NCBI RefSeq assembly: GCF_022601675.1 | Contig: NZ_JAKVIL010000004.1 | Location: 186,001 to 250,000, forward strand | Direction: 5' to 3' | Length of the DNA stretch: 64,000 bases | Source of the DNA: Ancylobacter gelatini | GTDB taxonomy: Bacteria; Pseudomonadota; Alphaproteobacteria; Rhizobiales; Xanthobacteraceae | Part shown: positions 30,588-39,527 of the stretch, in pieces | Numbering within the stretch: the stretch's first letter is position 1 | Layout: each line of letters starts with the position of its first letter | Notes under the pieces: model-generated | Seen by the model: the letters and a program-made list of their open reading frames with translations, nothing else | Databases searched by the model: none | Told to the model about the DNA's origin: nothing | Program-made: the position numbers and the translations under genes

Positions 30588-30620
30588 CACGGCCGGCCGG
30601 AGGGTTCCGGGCCGGCCGTG
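30588..30620 (-). other. 11-bp GC hairpin in the rpsB-tsf spacer
   Basis: CACGGCCGGCC (30588-30598) and GGCCGGCCGTG (30610-30620) are exact complements with an 11-base loop. Two further hairpins built on a repeated GGCGCAGGCGCC word (30643-30654 and 30672-30683) lie between it and the rpsB stop. Together they could attenuate or process the rpsB-tsf mRNA. No U-tract follows. Confidence 0.6.
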
Positions 30621-30729
30621 CATTCACATTGGCGTGGTGCGCGGCGCAGGCGCCGCGATCACCTAACCGTTGGCGCAGGCGCCACGACTACTCAAACTCA
30701 GGCGCCTGCCGGAGCCGACGCCGTCGTGA

Positions 30730-31728
30730 TCACTCGACCTCGGCGGTCAGTTCCTTGGCCTGGGCGATCCAGCCATCCACGCGACCCGGCAGGCCGACTT
30801 CCTCGCCGATGCGGTGCGCATCGACCGCATCGAGCGCGGCAATCTGCGAGTAGTGGAAGATGCCGAGATCGGTCAGCTGCTTCTCGATCGCCGGGGAAAC
30901 GCCGGTGAGCTTCTTCAGGTCGTCGGCGATACCGCGCGGGCCGGAAAGCGGCTCGAAGCTCGACCAGGTGGTTTCAGCCGGCAGGTCCTCGACCATCGGA
31001 ACCTCGGAGGCGCCGACATCGATGCCAAGGTCGCCCTGGGCGCGGCCGATGCCGTCGATCGCCGCGCGGGCGATCAGGTCGCAATAGAGGTTGATGGCGC
31101 GGCCCGCGTCGTCATTGCCCGGAACCGGGAAGGCGATGCCGTCCGGATCGCAGTTGGTGTCGAGAATCGCGGCAACCGGAATGCCCAGGCGGCGCGCTTC
31201 GGCGACGGCGAGGTCTTCCTTGTTGGTGTCGATCACGAACAGAAGGTCGGGAATGCCACCCATGTCGCGGATACCACCGAGAGCGCGATCCAGCTTCTCC
31301 TTCTCGCGCTGGAGCGTCAGGCGCTCCTTCTTGGTGTAGCCCACGCCCTCGCCGGCACTGAGCAGCTCTTCGAGCTTCTTCAGGCGGGCGATCGAGTGCG
31401 AGATGGTCTTCCAGTTGGTGAGCATGCCGCCGAGCCAGCGGGAGTTCACATAATACTGGGCGGAACGCTTGGCGGCATCGGCCACGGCATCGGCCGCCTG
31501 ACGCTTGGTGCCGACGAACAGCACGCGGCCGCCACGGGCCACGGTGTCGGAGACCGCCTGAAGGGCGCGGTGCAGCGCCGGCACGGTCTGCGCCAGGTCG
31601 ATGATGTGGATGTTGTTGCGGGTGCCGAAAATGAAGGGGGCCATCTTCGGGTTCCAGCGGTGCGACTGGTGACCGAAGTGGACGCCGGCCTCAAGCAGCT
31701 GGCGCATGGTGTAATCGGGAAGTGCCAT
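30730..31728 (-). CDS. rpsB: 30S ribosomal protein S2 with C-terminal extension
   Basis: Small-subunit protein S2. The 332 residues begin [20 protein letters not shown] and contain [26 protein letters not shown] and [16 protein letters not shown]. coli S2 has about 241 residues. The extra ~75 residues form an acidic linker and a helix-hairpin-helix-like module ([20 protein letters not shown], then [20 protein letters not shown]). A similar extension is known in other Hyphomicrobiales. The ATG has an AGAGAGACGAC ribosome binding site. Confidence 0.97.
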   Translation of the reverse strand: MALPDYTMRQLLEAGVHFGHQSHRWNPKMAPFIFGTRNNIHIIDLAQTVPALHRALQAVSDTVARGGRVLFVGTKRQAADAVADAAKRSAQYYVNSRWLGGMLTNWKTISHSIARLKKLEELLSAGEGVGYTKKERLTLQREKEKLDRALGGIRDMGGIPDLLFVIDTNKEDLAVAEARRLGIPVAAILDTNCDPDGIAFPVPGNDDAGRAINLYCDLIARAAIDGIGRAQGDLGIDVGASEVPMVEDLPAETTWSSFEPLSGPRGIADDLKKLTGVSPAIEKQLTDLGIFHYSQIAALDAVDAHRIGEEVGLPGRVDGWIAQAKELTAEVE

Positions 31729-31939
31729 TGTCGTCTCTCTTCCGGTTGGCCTCCGCGGATTTAGCCGTGCCGAGGGATTTCGGCGTACGGCACCGGAGCG
31801 ACCTGACGGCTCGCCCATCCAATGGACAGCGAGCCCGGGCGCGAATCCGCGTGCGGGATGGCGCGGCATATACGCGAGGAGGCCGAATGGCGCAAGTCCG
31901 GCGGCTGCACGCCGCAAGGGCGAGGACGGTCTGCCGCCC

Positions 31940-31988
31940 GCCCTTATGTCCTTTGCCCATAGCCGCGGCTGGGCTCATCGATAAGGGC
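31940..31988 (-). terminator. Nested palindrome at the dnaE 3' end, possible terminator
   Basis: GCCCTTAT (31940-31947) pairs with ATAAGGGC (31981-31988). Inside it, GCCC/GGGC and AGCC/GGCT form a second stem (31955-31974). It starts 3 bases after the dnaE stop. There is no long U-tract, so termination strength is uncertain. Confidence 0.45.
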
Positions 31989-31990
31989 CG

Positions 31991-34900
31991 TCAGTGCGCC
32001 TCGACCGCCACCACACCGGGCACCGCCTTGATGGCGCCGGCGATCTGGGGGGAGAGGCTGAAGCGGCCGGGGAGCTTGACCTCGACCTCGGTTGCCCCGC
32101 TCTCGCCGAGCAGCAGCACGAAGGCGACCTCGCCATCACCCCGCCCGCCGGCCAGCGAGCCAAGGCGGGAGGCGACGCTGTCCAGCGGCTCCGGGGAGCG
32201 CAGGAAGATGCGCAGGCCCTTCTGCATCTTGGCGGCGGCCTCGTCGAGCGGCTCGCAGTTCTGGATGCGCGCGCGCACATCCTCGCCCTGCAACTCGGCC
32301 GCGACATGCAGCAGCAGCGCCCGGCCCGGCTCCAGCAAGTCGCGGAACTGGTTCAGCGTCTCGGAAAACAGCACCGCCTCGAACTGGCCGGATGGATCGG
32401 ACAGGCCGACAATGCCCATCTTGTTGCCGGTCTTGGTGCGGCGCTCCTGCTTGCTCACCACGGTGGCCGCGAGACGGCCATAGCCGTGGCCGGCGCGGAC
32501 GGAGCGCTGGAAATCCATCCAGCGCTGCACGCGGAACCGCTCCAGTGCCTTACCGTACTCATCGAGCGGGTGGCCGGTGAGAAAGAAGCCGATGGCGTCG
32601 TATTCCTTCTGCAGCTTTTCCGCAGGCAGCCAGGCCTCGACATTGGGAATGCGCAGGCTTGCCGCGGCGGATGGACCGCCAAACATGTTGCCCTGCCCGA
32701 GCGCCACCTCGGCCCCCGTTGCCGCGGCATGGCCGAGCACGCCCTCGACCGCGGCAACAGCCCGGGCGCGGTTCGGCTCCAGCGCGTCGAACGCGCCGGC
32801 ATTCACGAGACTTTCCATGGTGCGCTTGTTCAGCGCCTTGGCATTGATGCGCGAGGCGAAATCGGCGAGGTCCTTGAACGGCTTGTCGCCGCGCGCCTCG
32901 ACGATGGCGTCGACCGCCTGCACGCCCACGCCCTTGATGGCGGCGAGCGCATAGAGGATGCGCCCGTCCTTCACCGCGAATTCGCGGCCGGAATGGTTCA
33001 CCGACGGCGGCACCACCTCGATGCCGAGCCGCTGCGCATCCTGGCGGAATTCCGCAAGCTTGTCGGTGTTGCCCATGTCGAGCGTCATCGAGGCGGCGAG
33101 GAATTCGGTGGGGTAGTTCGCCTTGAGATAGGCGGTCTGGTAGGACACCAGCGCATAGGCGGCGGCGTGGCTCTTGTTGAAGCCGTAATCGGCGAACTTC
33201 GCCAGCAGGTCGAAGATCTCCGACGCCTTGGCCTTGGGCACGCCGCGCTCGATGGCGCCGTCGACGAAGCGCTCGCGCTGCTTGTCCATCTCGGCGCGGA
33301 TCTTCTTGCCCATGGCGCGGCGCAACAGGTCCGCTTCGCCGAGCGAATAGCCCGACAGCGTCTGCGCGATCTGCATCACCTGCTCCTGGTAGATGATGAC
33401 GCCGTAGGTCTCCTTGAGGCTGCCTTCCAGCGCGGGATGGGCATAGGCGGCCTGTTCCTGCCCGTTCTTCACCGCGCAATAGACCGGGATGTTGGCCATC
33501 GGACCCGGCCGGTAGAGCGCAACCAGCGCGATGATGTCCTCAAGCCGGTCCGGCTTCATGTCCACCAGCGCCCGGCGCATGCCCGCGCTTTCCACCTGGA
33601 ACACGCCGACCGTCTCGCCGCGCGTCAGCATGGCGTAGGATTTCGCATCGTCGAGCGGGATGGTGGAGAGGTCGACCTTGATACCGCGCTGGGCAATGAG
33701 GCGTACGGCGGTCTGCAGCACGGTGAGCGTCTTGAGGCCGAGGAAGTCGAACTTCACCAGCCCGGCCTGCTCGACCCACTTCATGTTGTACTGAGTCACC
33801 GGCATGTCGGAACGCGGGTCTCGGTACAGCGGGACCAGCTTGGCGAGCGGGCGGTCGCCGATCACGATGCCGGCGGCGTGGGTCGAGGCGTGGCGGTTCA
33901 GCCCTTCCAGCCGGGTGGCGATGTCGAAAGCCCGCTTCACCACCGGGTTGGCGTCGCTCTCGGCCTGGAGCTTGGGCTCGTCGCCGATGGCCTGCTTCAG
34001 CGAGATCGGGTTGGCCGGGTTCTGCGGCACCAGCTTGCACAGCTTGTCGACCTGGCCATAGGGCATTTCCAGCACGCGGCCGACGTCGCGCAGCACGCCG
34101 CGCGCCTGCAGCGTACCGAAAGTGATGATCTGCGCCACCTGATCGCGCCCGTAGCGCTGCTGCACATAGCGGATCACCTCGTCGCGCCGTTCCTGGCAGA
34201 AGTCGATGTCGAAGTCCGGCATCGACACGCGCTCGGGGTTCAGGAAGCGCTCGAACAGCAGGCCGAAGCGCAGCGGATCGAGGTCGGTGATGGTGAGGGA
34301 ATAGGCCACCAGCGAACCCGCGCCCGAGCCGCGCCCCGGCCCCACCGGAATTCCTTGCGCCTTCGCCCACTTGATGAAGTCCGACACGATGAGGAAGTAG
34401 CCGGGAAACTTCATCTTCTCGATGATCGACAGCTCGAAGGCGAGCCGGTCCTCATAATCCTTCACGGTGAGGCCCGTCGCCGGGCCGTGGACCGCGAGGC
34501 GCGCCGCCAGCCCCTCCTCCGCCTGGACGCGCAGTTCCTCGGCCTCGTCGCGGTCGAAGGTGAAACGCGGCAGGATCGGCTTCACGGTGCGCGGGCGATA
34601 GGCGCAGCGCCGGGCGATCTCGACCGTGTTGGCAAGCGCCTCCGGCAGGTCGGCGAACAGTGCTGCCATCTCGGCGCGGGTGCGGAACCGGTGCTCCGGC
34701 GTGAGCTGGCGGCGGTTGTCCTCGGCCACCAGCTTGCCTTCGGCGATGCAGATCAAGGCGTCATGCGCCTCATAGTCTTCCTGTGTGGCGAAGAACGGCT
34801 CGTTGGCGGCGACGATGGGCAGTTCGAGCCGATAGGCGAGGTCCAGCAGTCCCGCCTCGACGCTGCGCTCCTCGGCGGTGCCGTGGCGCTGCAGTTCGAC

Positions 34901-35425
34901 ATAGAGGCGATCGCCGAACATCTCAGCCAGCGTGACGAGCCGCTGCTCGGCCACATCGGCGCTGCCGGCGGCGATCGCGCGGTCGATCGGCCCGCCGGGT
35001 CCGCCGGTGAGCGCGATGAGCCCGTCGTTGATCCCGTGCAGCCAGTCCGCCTTGATGTGCGGCGCGCCGTCCGAGGCCGTGTCGAGGAAGGAGCGCGAGA
35101 CCAGCGCGATCAGATTGGCCCAGCCGGTCTCATTGGCCGCCAGCAGCACGAGGCGCGGGCGCTGGACGTTCAGCCCGCCGCGCCCGGACTGGTCGGCGAA
35201 ATCGATGGCGAGCGCGCAGCCGAGAATCGGCTGGATGCCGGAGCCGGCGAGCTTCTCGGAGAATTCCAGCGCGCCGAACAGATTGCCGGTGTCGGTCAGC
35301 GCCAGTGCCGGCTGGTGATCCTTTTTGGCGAGGTCGGCGAGCTTGGCGATGGAGAGCGCGCCCTCGAGCAGCGAGAACGAGGAATGGACGTGAAGATGGA
35401 CGTATCCGGGATCGGTTGCGGCCAT
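31991..35425 (-). CDS. dnaE: DNA polymerase III alpha subunit
   Basis: Catalytic subunit of the replicative polymerase. Of 1144 residues, the N-terminal PHP domain starts YVHLHVHSSFSLLEGA. The polymerase core carries the catalytic aspartates in MPDFDIDFCQERRDEVIRYV, preceded by GPGRGSGAGSLVAYSL. The tail holds a helix-hairpin-helix (AIKGVGVQAVDAIVEARG), an OB-fold and the clamp-binding region. The ATG at 35425 is chosen because AGGAG lies at ideal distance; an ATG two codons earlier is too close. The SOS-type micro-gene lies upstream on the same strand. Confidence 0.97.
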   Translation of the reverse strand: MAATDPGYVHLHVHSSFSLLEGALSIAKLADLAKKDHQPALALTDTGNLFGALEFSEKLAGSGIQPILGCALAIDFADQSGRGGLNVQRPRLVLLAANETGWANLIALVSRSFLDTASDGAPHIKADWLHGINDGLIALTGGPGGPIDRAIAAGSADVAEQRLVTLAEMFGDRLYVELQRHGTAEERSVEAGLLDLAYRLELPIVAANEPFFATQEDYEAHDALICIAEGKLVAEDNRRQLTPEHRFRTRAEMAALFADLPEALANTVEIARRCAYRPRTVKPILPRFTFDRDEAEELRVQAEEGLAARLAVHGPATGLTVKDYEDRLAFELSIIEKMKFPGYFLIVSDFIKWAKAQGIPVGPGRGSGAGSLVAYSLTITDLDPLRFGLLFERFLNPERVSMPDFDIDFCQERRDEVIRYVQQRYGRDQVAQIITFGTLQARGVLRDVGRVLEMPYGQVDKLCKLVPQNPANPISLKQAIGDEPKLQAESDANPVVKRAFDIATRLEGLNRHASTHAAGIVIGDRPLAKLVPLYRDPRSDMPVTQYNMKWVEQAGLVKFDFLGLKTLTVLQTAVRLIAQRGIKVDLSTIPLDDAKSYAMLTRGETVGVFQVESAGMRRALVDMKPDRLEDIIALVALYRPGPMANIPVYCAVKNGQEQAAYAHPALEGSLKETYGVIIYQEQVMQIAQTLSGYSLGEADLLRRAMGKKIRAEMDKQRERFVDGAIERGVPKAKASEIFDLLAKFADYGFNKSHAAAYALVSYQTAYLKANYPTEFLAASMTLDMGNTDKLAEFRQDAQRLGIEVVPPSVNHSGREFAVKDGRILYALAAIKGVGVQAVDAIVEARGDKPFKDLADFASRINAKALNKRTMESLVNAGAFDALEPNRARAVAAVEGVLGHAAATGAEVALGQGNMFGGPSAAASLRIPNVEAWLPAEKLQKEYDAIGFFLTGHPLDEYGKALERFRVQRWMDFQRSVRAGHGYGRLAATVVSKQERRTKTGNKMGIVGLSDPSGQFEAVLFSETLNQFRDLLEPGRALLLHVAAELQGEDVRARIQNCEPLDEAAAKMQKGLRIFLRSPEPLDSVASRLGSLAGGRGDGEVAFVLLLGESGATEVEVKLPGRFSLSPQIAGAIKAVPGVVAVEAH

Positions 35426-35526
35426 GTTCATTCTCCTGCGACTCAGCTGGCGCCGATGGTGGACACCGGCGCCGCCCGCGTCCACCGCCGCGCACGGGCA
35501 TCCCCGTTGTCCTCAGGCGCGGCGCG

Positions 35527-35625
35527 TCAGACTCCGGTGAACACGCCCGCCCAGGTCCCGATCATCGCGATGAACAGACCGATGGACGCGAGCGCGGCAG
35601 CTTCTTCGAGAAGGATGCGGATCAT
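35527..35625 (-). CDS. SOS-box-controlled 32-residue membrane micro-protein
   Basis: Not a recognised family. The peptide begins MIRILLEEAAALASIG and ends MIGTWAGVFTGV. It has a short amphipathic start with Arg3, Glu7 and Glu8, then one hydrophobic helix from about residue 9 to the end. GGAGG lies five bases before the ATG, an unusually good ribosome binding site. The promoter reads TTGACC, 17 bases, TAATGT, and a perfect GTTC-N7-GTTC LexA box abuts the -10; a second box lies upstream. The design matches SidA of Caulobacter, a 29-residue SOS-induced inner-membrane inhibitor of division, but homology is not claimed. Expression in DNA damage and a division role are inference. Confidence 0.75.
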   Translation of the reverse strand: MIRILLEEAAALASIGLFIAMIGTWAGVFTGV

Positions 35626-35638
35626 GTCGACCTCCATG

Positions 35639-35653
35639 GAACATATGGAGAAC
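35639..35653 (-). promoter_or_regulatory. Perfect SOS (LexA) box of the micro-gene
   Basis: The reverse strand reads GTTCTCCATATGTTC, an exact GTTC-N7-GTTC direct repeat. It lies directly downstream of and partly overlaps the -10 element and ends 13 bases before the start codon, so LexA binding would block transcription. Confidence 0.85.
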
Positions 35654-35680
35654 ATTATGCCCGCAATCCCCAGAGGTCAA
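35652..35680 (-). promoter_or_regulatory. Predicted sigma-70 type promoter of the micro-gene
   Basis: On the reverse strand TTGACC (35675-35680) is followed after 17 bases by TAATGT (35652-35657). An alternative reading of the -10 is CATAAT with a 15-base spacer. Transcription would begin inside or just after the adjacent SOS box. Confidence 0.6.
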
Positions 35681-35685
35681 CGAAT

Positions 35686-35700
35686 GTTCCTCTTTCGTTC
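35686..35700 (+). promoter_or_regulatory. Second perfect SOS box, upstream of the -35
   Basis: GTTCCTCTTTCGTTC on the plus strand is an exact GTTC-N7-GTTC. It lies 6 bases upstream of the TTGACC element and in the opposite orientation to the first box, 47 bp away. The only gene it can serve nearby is the micro-gene, since lolD ends at 35737 and reads towards it. Confidence 0.75.
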
Positions 35701-35736
35701 TTGACTATGGTTTCCGACAGCCTAACGCCGGACGCC

Positions 35737-36426
35737 CTATTCCAGCTCGACGATATGCCCATCCTGCAGCGTCACGCGGCGGTGCATGCGATAGGCGAGA
35801 TCGAGATTGTGCGTCGCGATAACCGCCGCGAGCCCGGTTGCCTCCACGAGTTGCGACAGCGCGCCGAACACATGGTCCGCGGTGTGGGGGTCGAGATTGC
35901 CGGTGGGCTCGTCCGCCAGCAGCACGCGCGGCGCGTTGGCCACGGCACGGGCGATGGCGACGCGCTGCTGCTCGCCGCCGGACAGTTCGCCGGGGCGATG
36001 GTCGAGACGCTTGGCGAGGCCGAGATAGCTCAGAAGCTCGGTGGCGCGCTTGGTGGCCTCGCGCTTGGGCAGGCCGCGGATCATCTGCGGCAGCATCACG
36101 TTCTCCAGCGCGGAGAACTCAGGCAGCAGATGATGGAACTGGTAGACGAAGCCGACATCGGTGCGGCGGATGCGCGTGCGCTCGGCATCGCCCAGGCCGG
36201 CGGTCGGCTTGCCGGCGATGTACACCTCGCCGGCGTCCTGGTGCTCCAGCAGGCCGGCAATATGCAGCAGCGTCGACTTGCCGGTGCCCGAGGGCGCGAC
36301 CAGCGCGACCGACTGACCCTCCAGCACCGAAAAATCCGCGCCACGCAGGATGTCGAGCGTGGCGTCGCCTTGCGGATAGCGACGCTCGACGCCTTGCAGT
36401 CGAAGGGCGGCCGATGGCACGGGCAA
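35737..36426 (-). CDS. lolD: Lipoprotein-releasing ABC transporter ATP-binding protein
   Basis: Powers release of outer-membrane lipoproteins from the inner membrane. The 229-residue ATPase has Walker [13 protein letters not shown], a Q-loop in [16 protein letters not shown] typical of the MacB/LolD family, signature [14 protein letters not shown], Walker [13 protein letters not shown] and a switch His in IATHNLDLA. It begins with a TTG, or a GTG two codons later, five bases after the permease gene. Confidence 0.95.
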   Translation of the reverse strand: MPVPSAALRLQGVERRYPQGDATLDILRGADFSVLEGQSVALVAPSGTGKSTLLHIAGLLEHQDAGEVYIAGKPTAGLGDAERTRIRRTDVGFVYQFHHLLPEFSALENVMLPQMIRGLPKREATKRATELLSYLGLAKRLDHRPGELSGGEQQRVAIARAVANAPRVLLADEPTGNLDPHTADHVFGALSQLVEATGLAAVIATHNLDLAYRMHRRVTLQDGHIVELE

Positions 36427-36431
36427 GGATC

Positions 36432-37769
36432 CTATTCGTAACGGAGCGCTTCCACCGGATCGAGGCGCGCGGCGCGCCAGGACGGGTAGAGCGGAGCGAG
36501 GAAGGAGAGCACCAGCGCCATGATGACGACGGTCGCGGTCTCGCCGGCATTCATCTCGGCGGGCAGGCGCGAGAGGTAGTAGAGCTCGGGCGAGAACAGC
36601 TCGGTGGCGGTGAGCCAGGAAATGAACTGGCGGATCTCCTCGACATTCAGGCAGACCACCAACCCCAGCACGAAGCCGGCGAAGGTGCCGACCACGCCGA
36701 TGGCCGCGCCGGTGACGAGGAAGATGCGCATGATCGCGCCGCGCGTGGCGCCCATGGTGCGCAGAATGCCGATGTCGCGCCCCTTGTCCTTCACCAGCAT
36801 GTTGAGGCCGGAGACGATGTTGAACGCCGCCACCAGCACGATCAGCGTGAGGATGAGGAACATCACGTTACGCTCGACCTGGAGCGCATTGAAGAAGGTG
36901 GCGTTTCGCTGGCGCCAGTCGACGATATAGATCGGTCGTTCCGCCGCCGCATGGACCAGCGGCCGGAACGCGTCCATGGCGTCGGCATTGTCGGTGTAGA
37001 CCTCGATGGCGGTGACGTCGCCATCCTTGTTGAAATAGGCCTGCGCCTCGGGCAGTGGCATGAACACGAAGGCGCTGTCATATTCCGACATGCCGATCTC
37101 GAACACCGCCGCGATCTTGTAGTTCTTGATGCGCGGCGTCGTGCCCATGGGCGTTACCGCGCCGCGCGGAGCGACCAGCGTGATGCTGTCGCCGGCCCGC
37201 AGCGAGAGCTGGTCGGCGAGGCGCTTGCCGATCGCGACCCCCTCCCCGCTGTCGAAGCCCTCCAGCGTGCCCTGCCGGATGTTGCTGCCGATCGAGGGCA
37301 GCTCGCGCAGATCCTTTTCCGAGATACCGCGCACCAGCACGCCGCCAGCATTGAAGGGCGATGACGCCAAGGCCTGCCCCTCGATCAGCGGCACGGCGAA
37401 TTTCACGCCCGGCACGCCGGCGATGCGCTGCGCGACCGCCTCGTAATCGGTGAGCGGGCCATCGAGCGGCTGGATCAGCATATGGCCGTTGAGGCCGAGA
37501 ATCTTGGACAGAAGTTCGGTGCGGAAGCCGTTCATCACCGCCATGACGATGATCAGCGTCGCCACGCCAAGCATGATGCCGAGAAAGGAGAACCCGGCGA
37601 TGACCGAGATGAAGCCTTCCTTGCGGCGCGCCCTCAGATAGCGCAGCGAGAGCATCCATTCATAGGCACTGAACGGCCGGGTTCCGCCAGCCTCACGCGG
37701 GGCAGCGGCTTTTGCCGCCTTGCCGCGGGACCTGTCCGGCGTCGCGCCGGATGCGCTCTTTGCTGCCAT
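36432..37769 (-). CDS. lolC: Lipoprotein-releasing ABC transporter permease (LolC/LolE family)
   Basis: Membrane partner of LolD. About 445 residues: a Lys/Ala-rich N-terminal tail, one helix near [20 protein letters not shown], a large MacB-like periplasmic domain, and three C-terminal helices. [20 protein letters not shown] and [18 protein letters not shown] are conserved. Only one permease gene is present, as in most alphaproteobacteria, so it probably forms a homodimer. The start is set at the ATG at 37769, because GGAGAACGC precedes it. An ATG at 37796 that overlaps the proS stop (ATGA) is the alternative. Confidence 0.94.
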   Translation of the reverse strand: MAAKSASGATPDRSRGKAAKAAAPREAGGTRPFSAYEWMLSLRYLRARRKEGFISVIAGFSFLGIMLGVATLIIVMAVMNGFRTELLSKILGLNGHMLIQPLDGPLTDYEAVAQRIAGVPGVKFAVPLIEGQALASSPFNAGGVLVRGISEKDLRELPSIGSNIRQGTLEGFDSGEGVAIGKRLADQLSLRAGDSITLVAPRGAVTPMGTTPRIKNYKIAAVFEIGMSEYDSAFVFMPLPEAQAYFNKDGDVTAIEVYTDNADAMDAFRPLVHAAAERPIYIVDWRQRNATFFNALQVERNVMFLILTLIVLVAAFNIVSGLNMLVKDKGRDIGILRTMGATRGAIMRIFLVTGAAIGVVGTFAGFVLGLVVCLNVEEIRQFISWLTATELFSPELYYLSRLPAEMNAGETATVVIMALVLSFLAPLYPSWRAARLDPVEALRYE

Positions 37770-37792
37770 GCGTTCTCCGCCGCGCGGGGCGT

Positions 37793-39115
37793 TCATTCGA
37801 GAATCTGGGCAAGCGCCGCCGCGATCGGCAGCGTCTCGCGATGACCGTCGGCGCGGCGCTTCAATTCCACCGTGCCGTTCGCCAGCCCTTTCGGACCGAC
37901 GATGATCTGCCAAGGCAGGCCGATCAGGTCGGCGGTGGCGAATTTGGAGCCGGGCCGCTCGTCGGTATCGTCGTAAAGTACGTCGACATTGCGGGCGACC
38001 AGCTCGGCATAGATGGTCTCGCAGGCGGCATCGGTGGCGGCATCGCCCACCTTGAGGTTCAGCAGCCCGACCCGGAACGGCGCGATGGCCTCCGGCCAGA
38101 TGATGCCGTTCTCGTCATGCGAGGCCTCGATGATCGCGGCGGCGAGGCGCGAGGGGCCGATGCCATAGGAGCCCATGTGCACGGGGCGCTCCACGCCGTC
38201 CGGCCCGGTGACCTTGGCGCCCATCGGCTCGGAGTACTTGGTGCCGAAATAGAAGATGTGCCCGACCTCGATGCCGCGCGCCGAAAGCTGGCTGCCCTGC
38301 GGCACCGCCTCGAAGGCCTCGCGGTCGTGCTTCTCCTCGGTCGCGGCATACAGGCTGGTCCAGCCGTCGACGATGGTCTGCAACGCCTTCGGATCGTCGA
38401 AATCGACGCCGGCATCTGGGGTGGCCATGTTGAGATAATCGGCGTGGCAGAACACCTCGCTCTCGCCAGTCGAGGCGAGAATGATGAATTCGTGGCTGTG
38501 ATTGCCGCCGATCGGCCCGGTATCTGCCACCATCGGAATCGCCTTCAGCCCGAGCCGGGCGAAGGTGCGCAGATAGGCGACGAACATGCGGTTATAGGCC
38601 GTGACCGCGCTCTCGAAGTCGAGGTCGATCGAATAGGCGTCCTTCATCAGGAATTCGCGCGAGCGCATCACGCCGAAGCGCGGGCGGACCTCGTCACGGA
38701 ACTTCCACTGGATGTGGTAGAGGTTCAGCGGCAGGTCCTTGTAGGACTTCACATAGGCGCGAACGATCTCGGTCAGCATCTCCTCATTGGTCGGCCCGAA
38801 CAGCATGTCGCGTTCGTGGCGATCCTTGATGCGGAGCATTTCCTTGCCGTAATCGTCATAGCGCCCGCTCTCGCGCCACAGATCGGCCGACTGGATGGTC
38901 GGCATCAGGATCTCGATCGCGCCCGCCCGGTTCTGCTCCTCGCGCACGACGTTGCAGATCTTGTCGAGCACGCGCTTGCCCAGCGGCAGCCAGGCATAGA
39001 TCCCCGCGCTCTCCTGCCGGATCATCCCGGCGCGCAGCATCAGCCGGTGCGAGACGATCTCTGCTTCCTTCGGGACTTCGCGGAGGATGGGAAGGAAATA
39101 GCGGGAGAGGCGCAT
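37793..39115 (-). CDS. proS: Prolyl-tRNA synthetase, short alphaproteobacterial type
   Basis: Class II synthetase of 440 residues. E. coli ProS has about 570 because of an editing insertion between motifs 2 and 3; that insertion is absent here. Motif 2 is in [20 protein letters not shown] and motif 3 in [17 protein letters not shown]. Editing of mischarged tRNA-Pro would need a free-standing deacylase elsewhere. The ATG gives [15 protein letters not shown]; the preceding TTG is unlikely. lolC overlaps or closely follows. Confidence 0.96.
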   Translation of the reverse strand: MRLSRYFLPILREVPKEAEIVSHRLMLRAGMIRQESAGIYAWLPLGKRVLDKICNVVREEQNRAGAIEILMPTIQSADLWRESGRYDDYGKEMLRIKDRHERDMLFGPTNEEMLTEIVRAYVKSYKDLPLNLYHIQWKFRDEVRPRFGVMRSREFLMKDAYSIDLDFESAVTAYNRMFVAYLRTFARLGLKAIPMVADTGPIGGNHSHEFIILASTGESEVFCHADYLNMATPDAGVDFDDPKALQTIVDGWTSLYAATEEKHDREAFEAVPQGSQLSARGIEVGHIFYFGTKYSEPMGAKVTGPDGVERPVHMGSYGIGPSRLAAAIIEASHDENGIIWPEAIAPFRVGLLNLKVGDAATDAACETIYAELVARNVDVLYDDTDERPGSKFATADLIGLPWQIIVGPKGLANGTVELKRRADGHRETLPIAAALAQILE

Positions 39116-39527
39116 CAAGTGGACTCACGATTCGGCCGGCGGGCGCGCGCGGCGGGGGCAATCCGAGTGAAACCGGATCGGTCGGAAAATTACAAGCCCT
39201 TGAGGCCCGGACGGAACGGCCATTCCGTCACGCCAGTCCGATCCCGAAGGAAATCGTGCTGCGCGAACTATCGCAATGCACAATCGATCTATTGCGGCGC
39301 AAGGATGACAAAGGTGCGACTCATGGCTTATGTTGCGTGCCTCTGAAAGAGGGTCCGCCAGACGCCGCTGCGAGCGCGATGACAGGCTCAGGTCTCGGGA
39401 GGAATGACGACTAAGAAAGCCCCCCGGCAGATGCCGAAACGGCACGGAATCGGGTTGCGGGCGGAAATTCAAGAAGAGCAGGCGGGACCGAGGTCCCGCC
39501 TCTTTTTTTGCCCGGCGCGTGGCGCGT
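39116..39527. other. 412 bp region without a confident gene, possible small RNA on the plus strand
   Basis: No conserved protein is seen. It ends in a strong plus-strand terminator (39481-39509) that no annotated plus-strand gene needs. A poor promoter-like pair (ATGACA, 17 bases, TTATGT) occurs around 39306-39334. A 45-codon frame from the ATG at 39404, behind GGGAGGA, reads through the terminator into the DUF1467 gene, so it is probably not real. A short non-coding RNA is the better guess. Confidence 0.35.
39481..39509 (+). terminator. Strong Rho-independent terminator, plus-strand orientation
   Basis: GGCGGGACC (39481-39489) and GGTCCCGCC (39492-39500) form a perfect 9-bp stem with a minimal loop, followed by TCTTTTTTT. 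The U-tract is on the plus strand; the reverse strand has only TGCTCTTCTT after the stem, so it may also weakly end the DUF1467-mce-rnj unit. Confidence 0.85.

Larger units (their letters stand above)
35426..35736. other. Geneless-looking 311 bp region that holds the SOS micro-gene
   Basis: Between dnaE and lolD the only coding signal is the 32-codon reverse-strand gene at 35527-35625. Upstream of it lie a promoter and two perfect SOS boxes. The remaining 101 bp between its stop and dnaE is GC-rich; no clear hairpin terminator was seen there. Confidence 0.6.

Noticed and set aside
31994-35704. A 1236-codon plus-strand frame opposite dnaE
   Set aside because: The reverse strand encodes full-length DnaE with catalytic motifs. 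The plus-strand product is His/Arg/Leu-rich and matches the third-position GC bias expected of a shadow.
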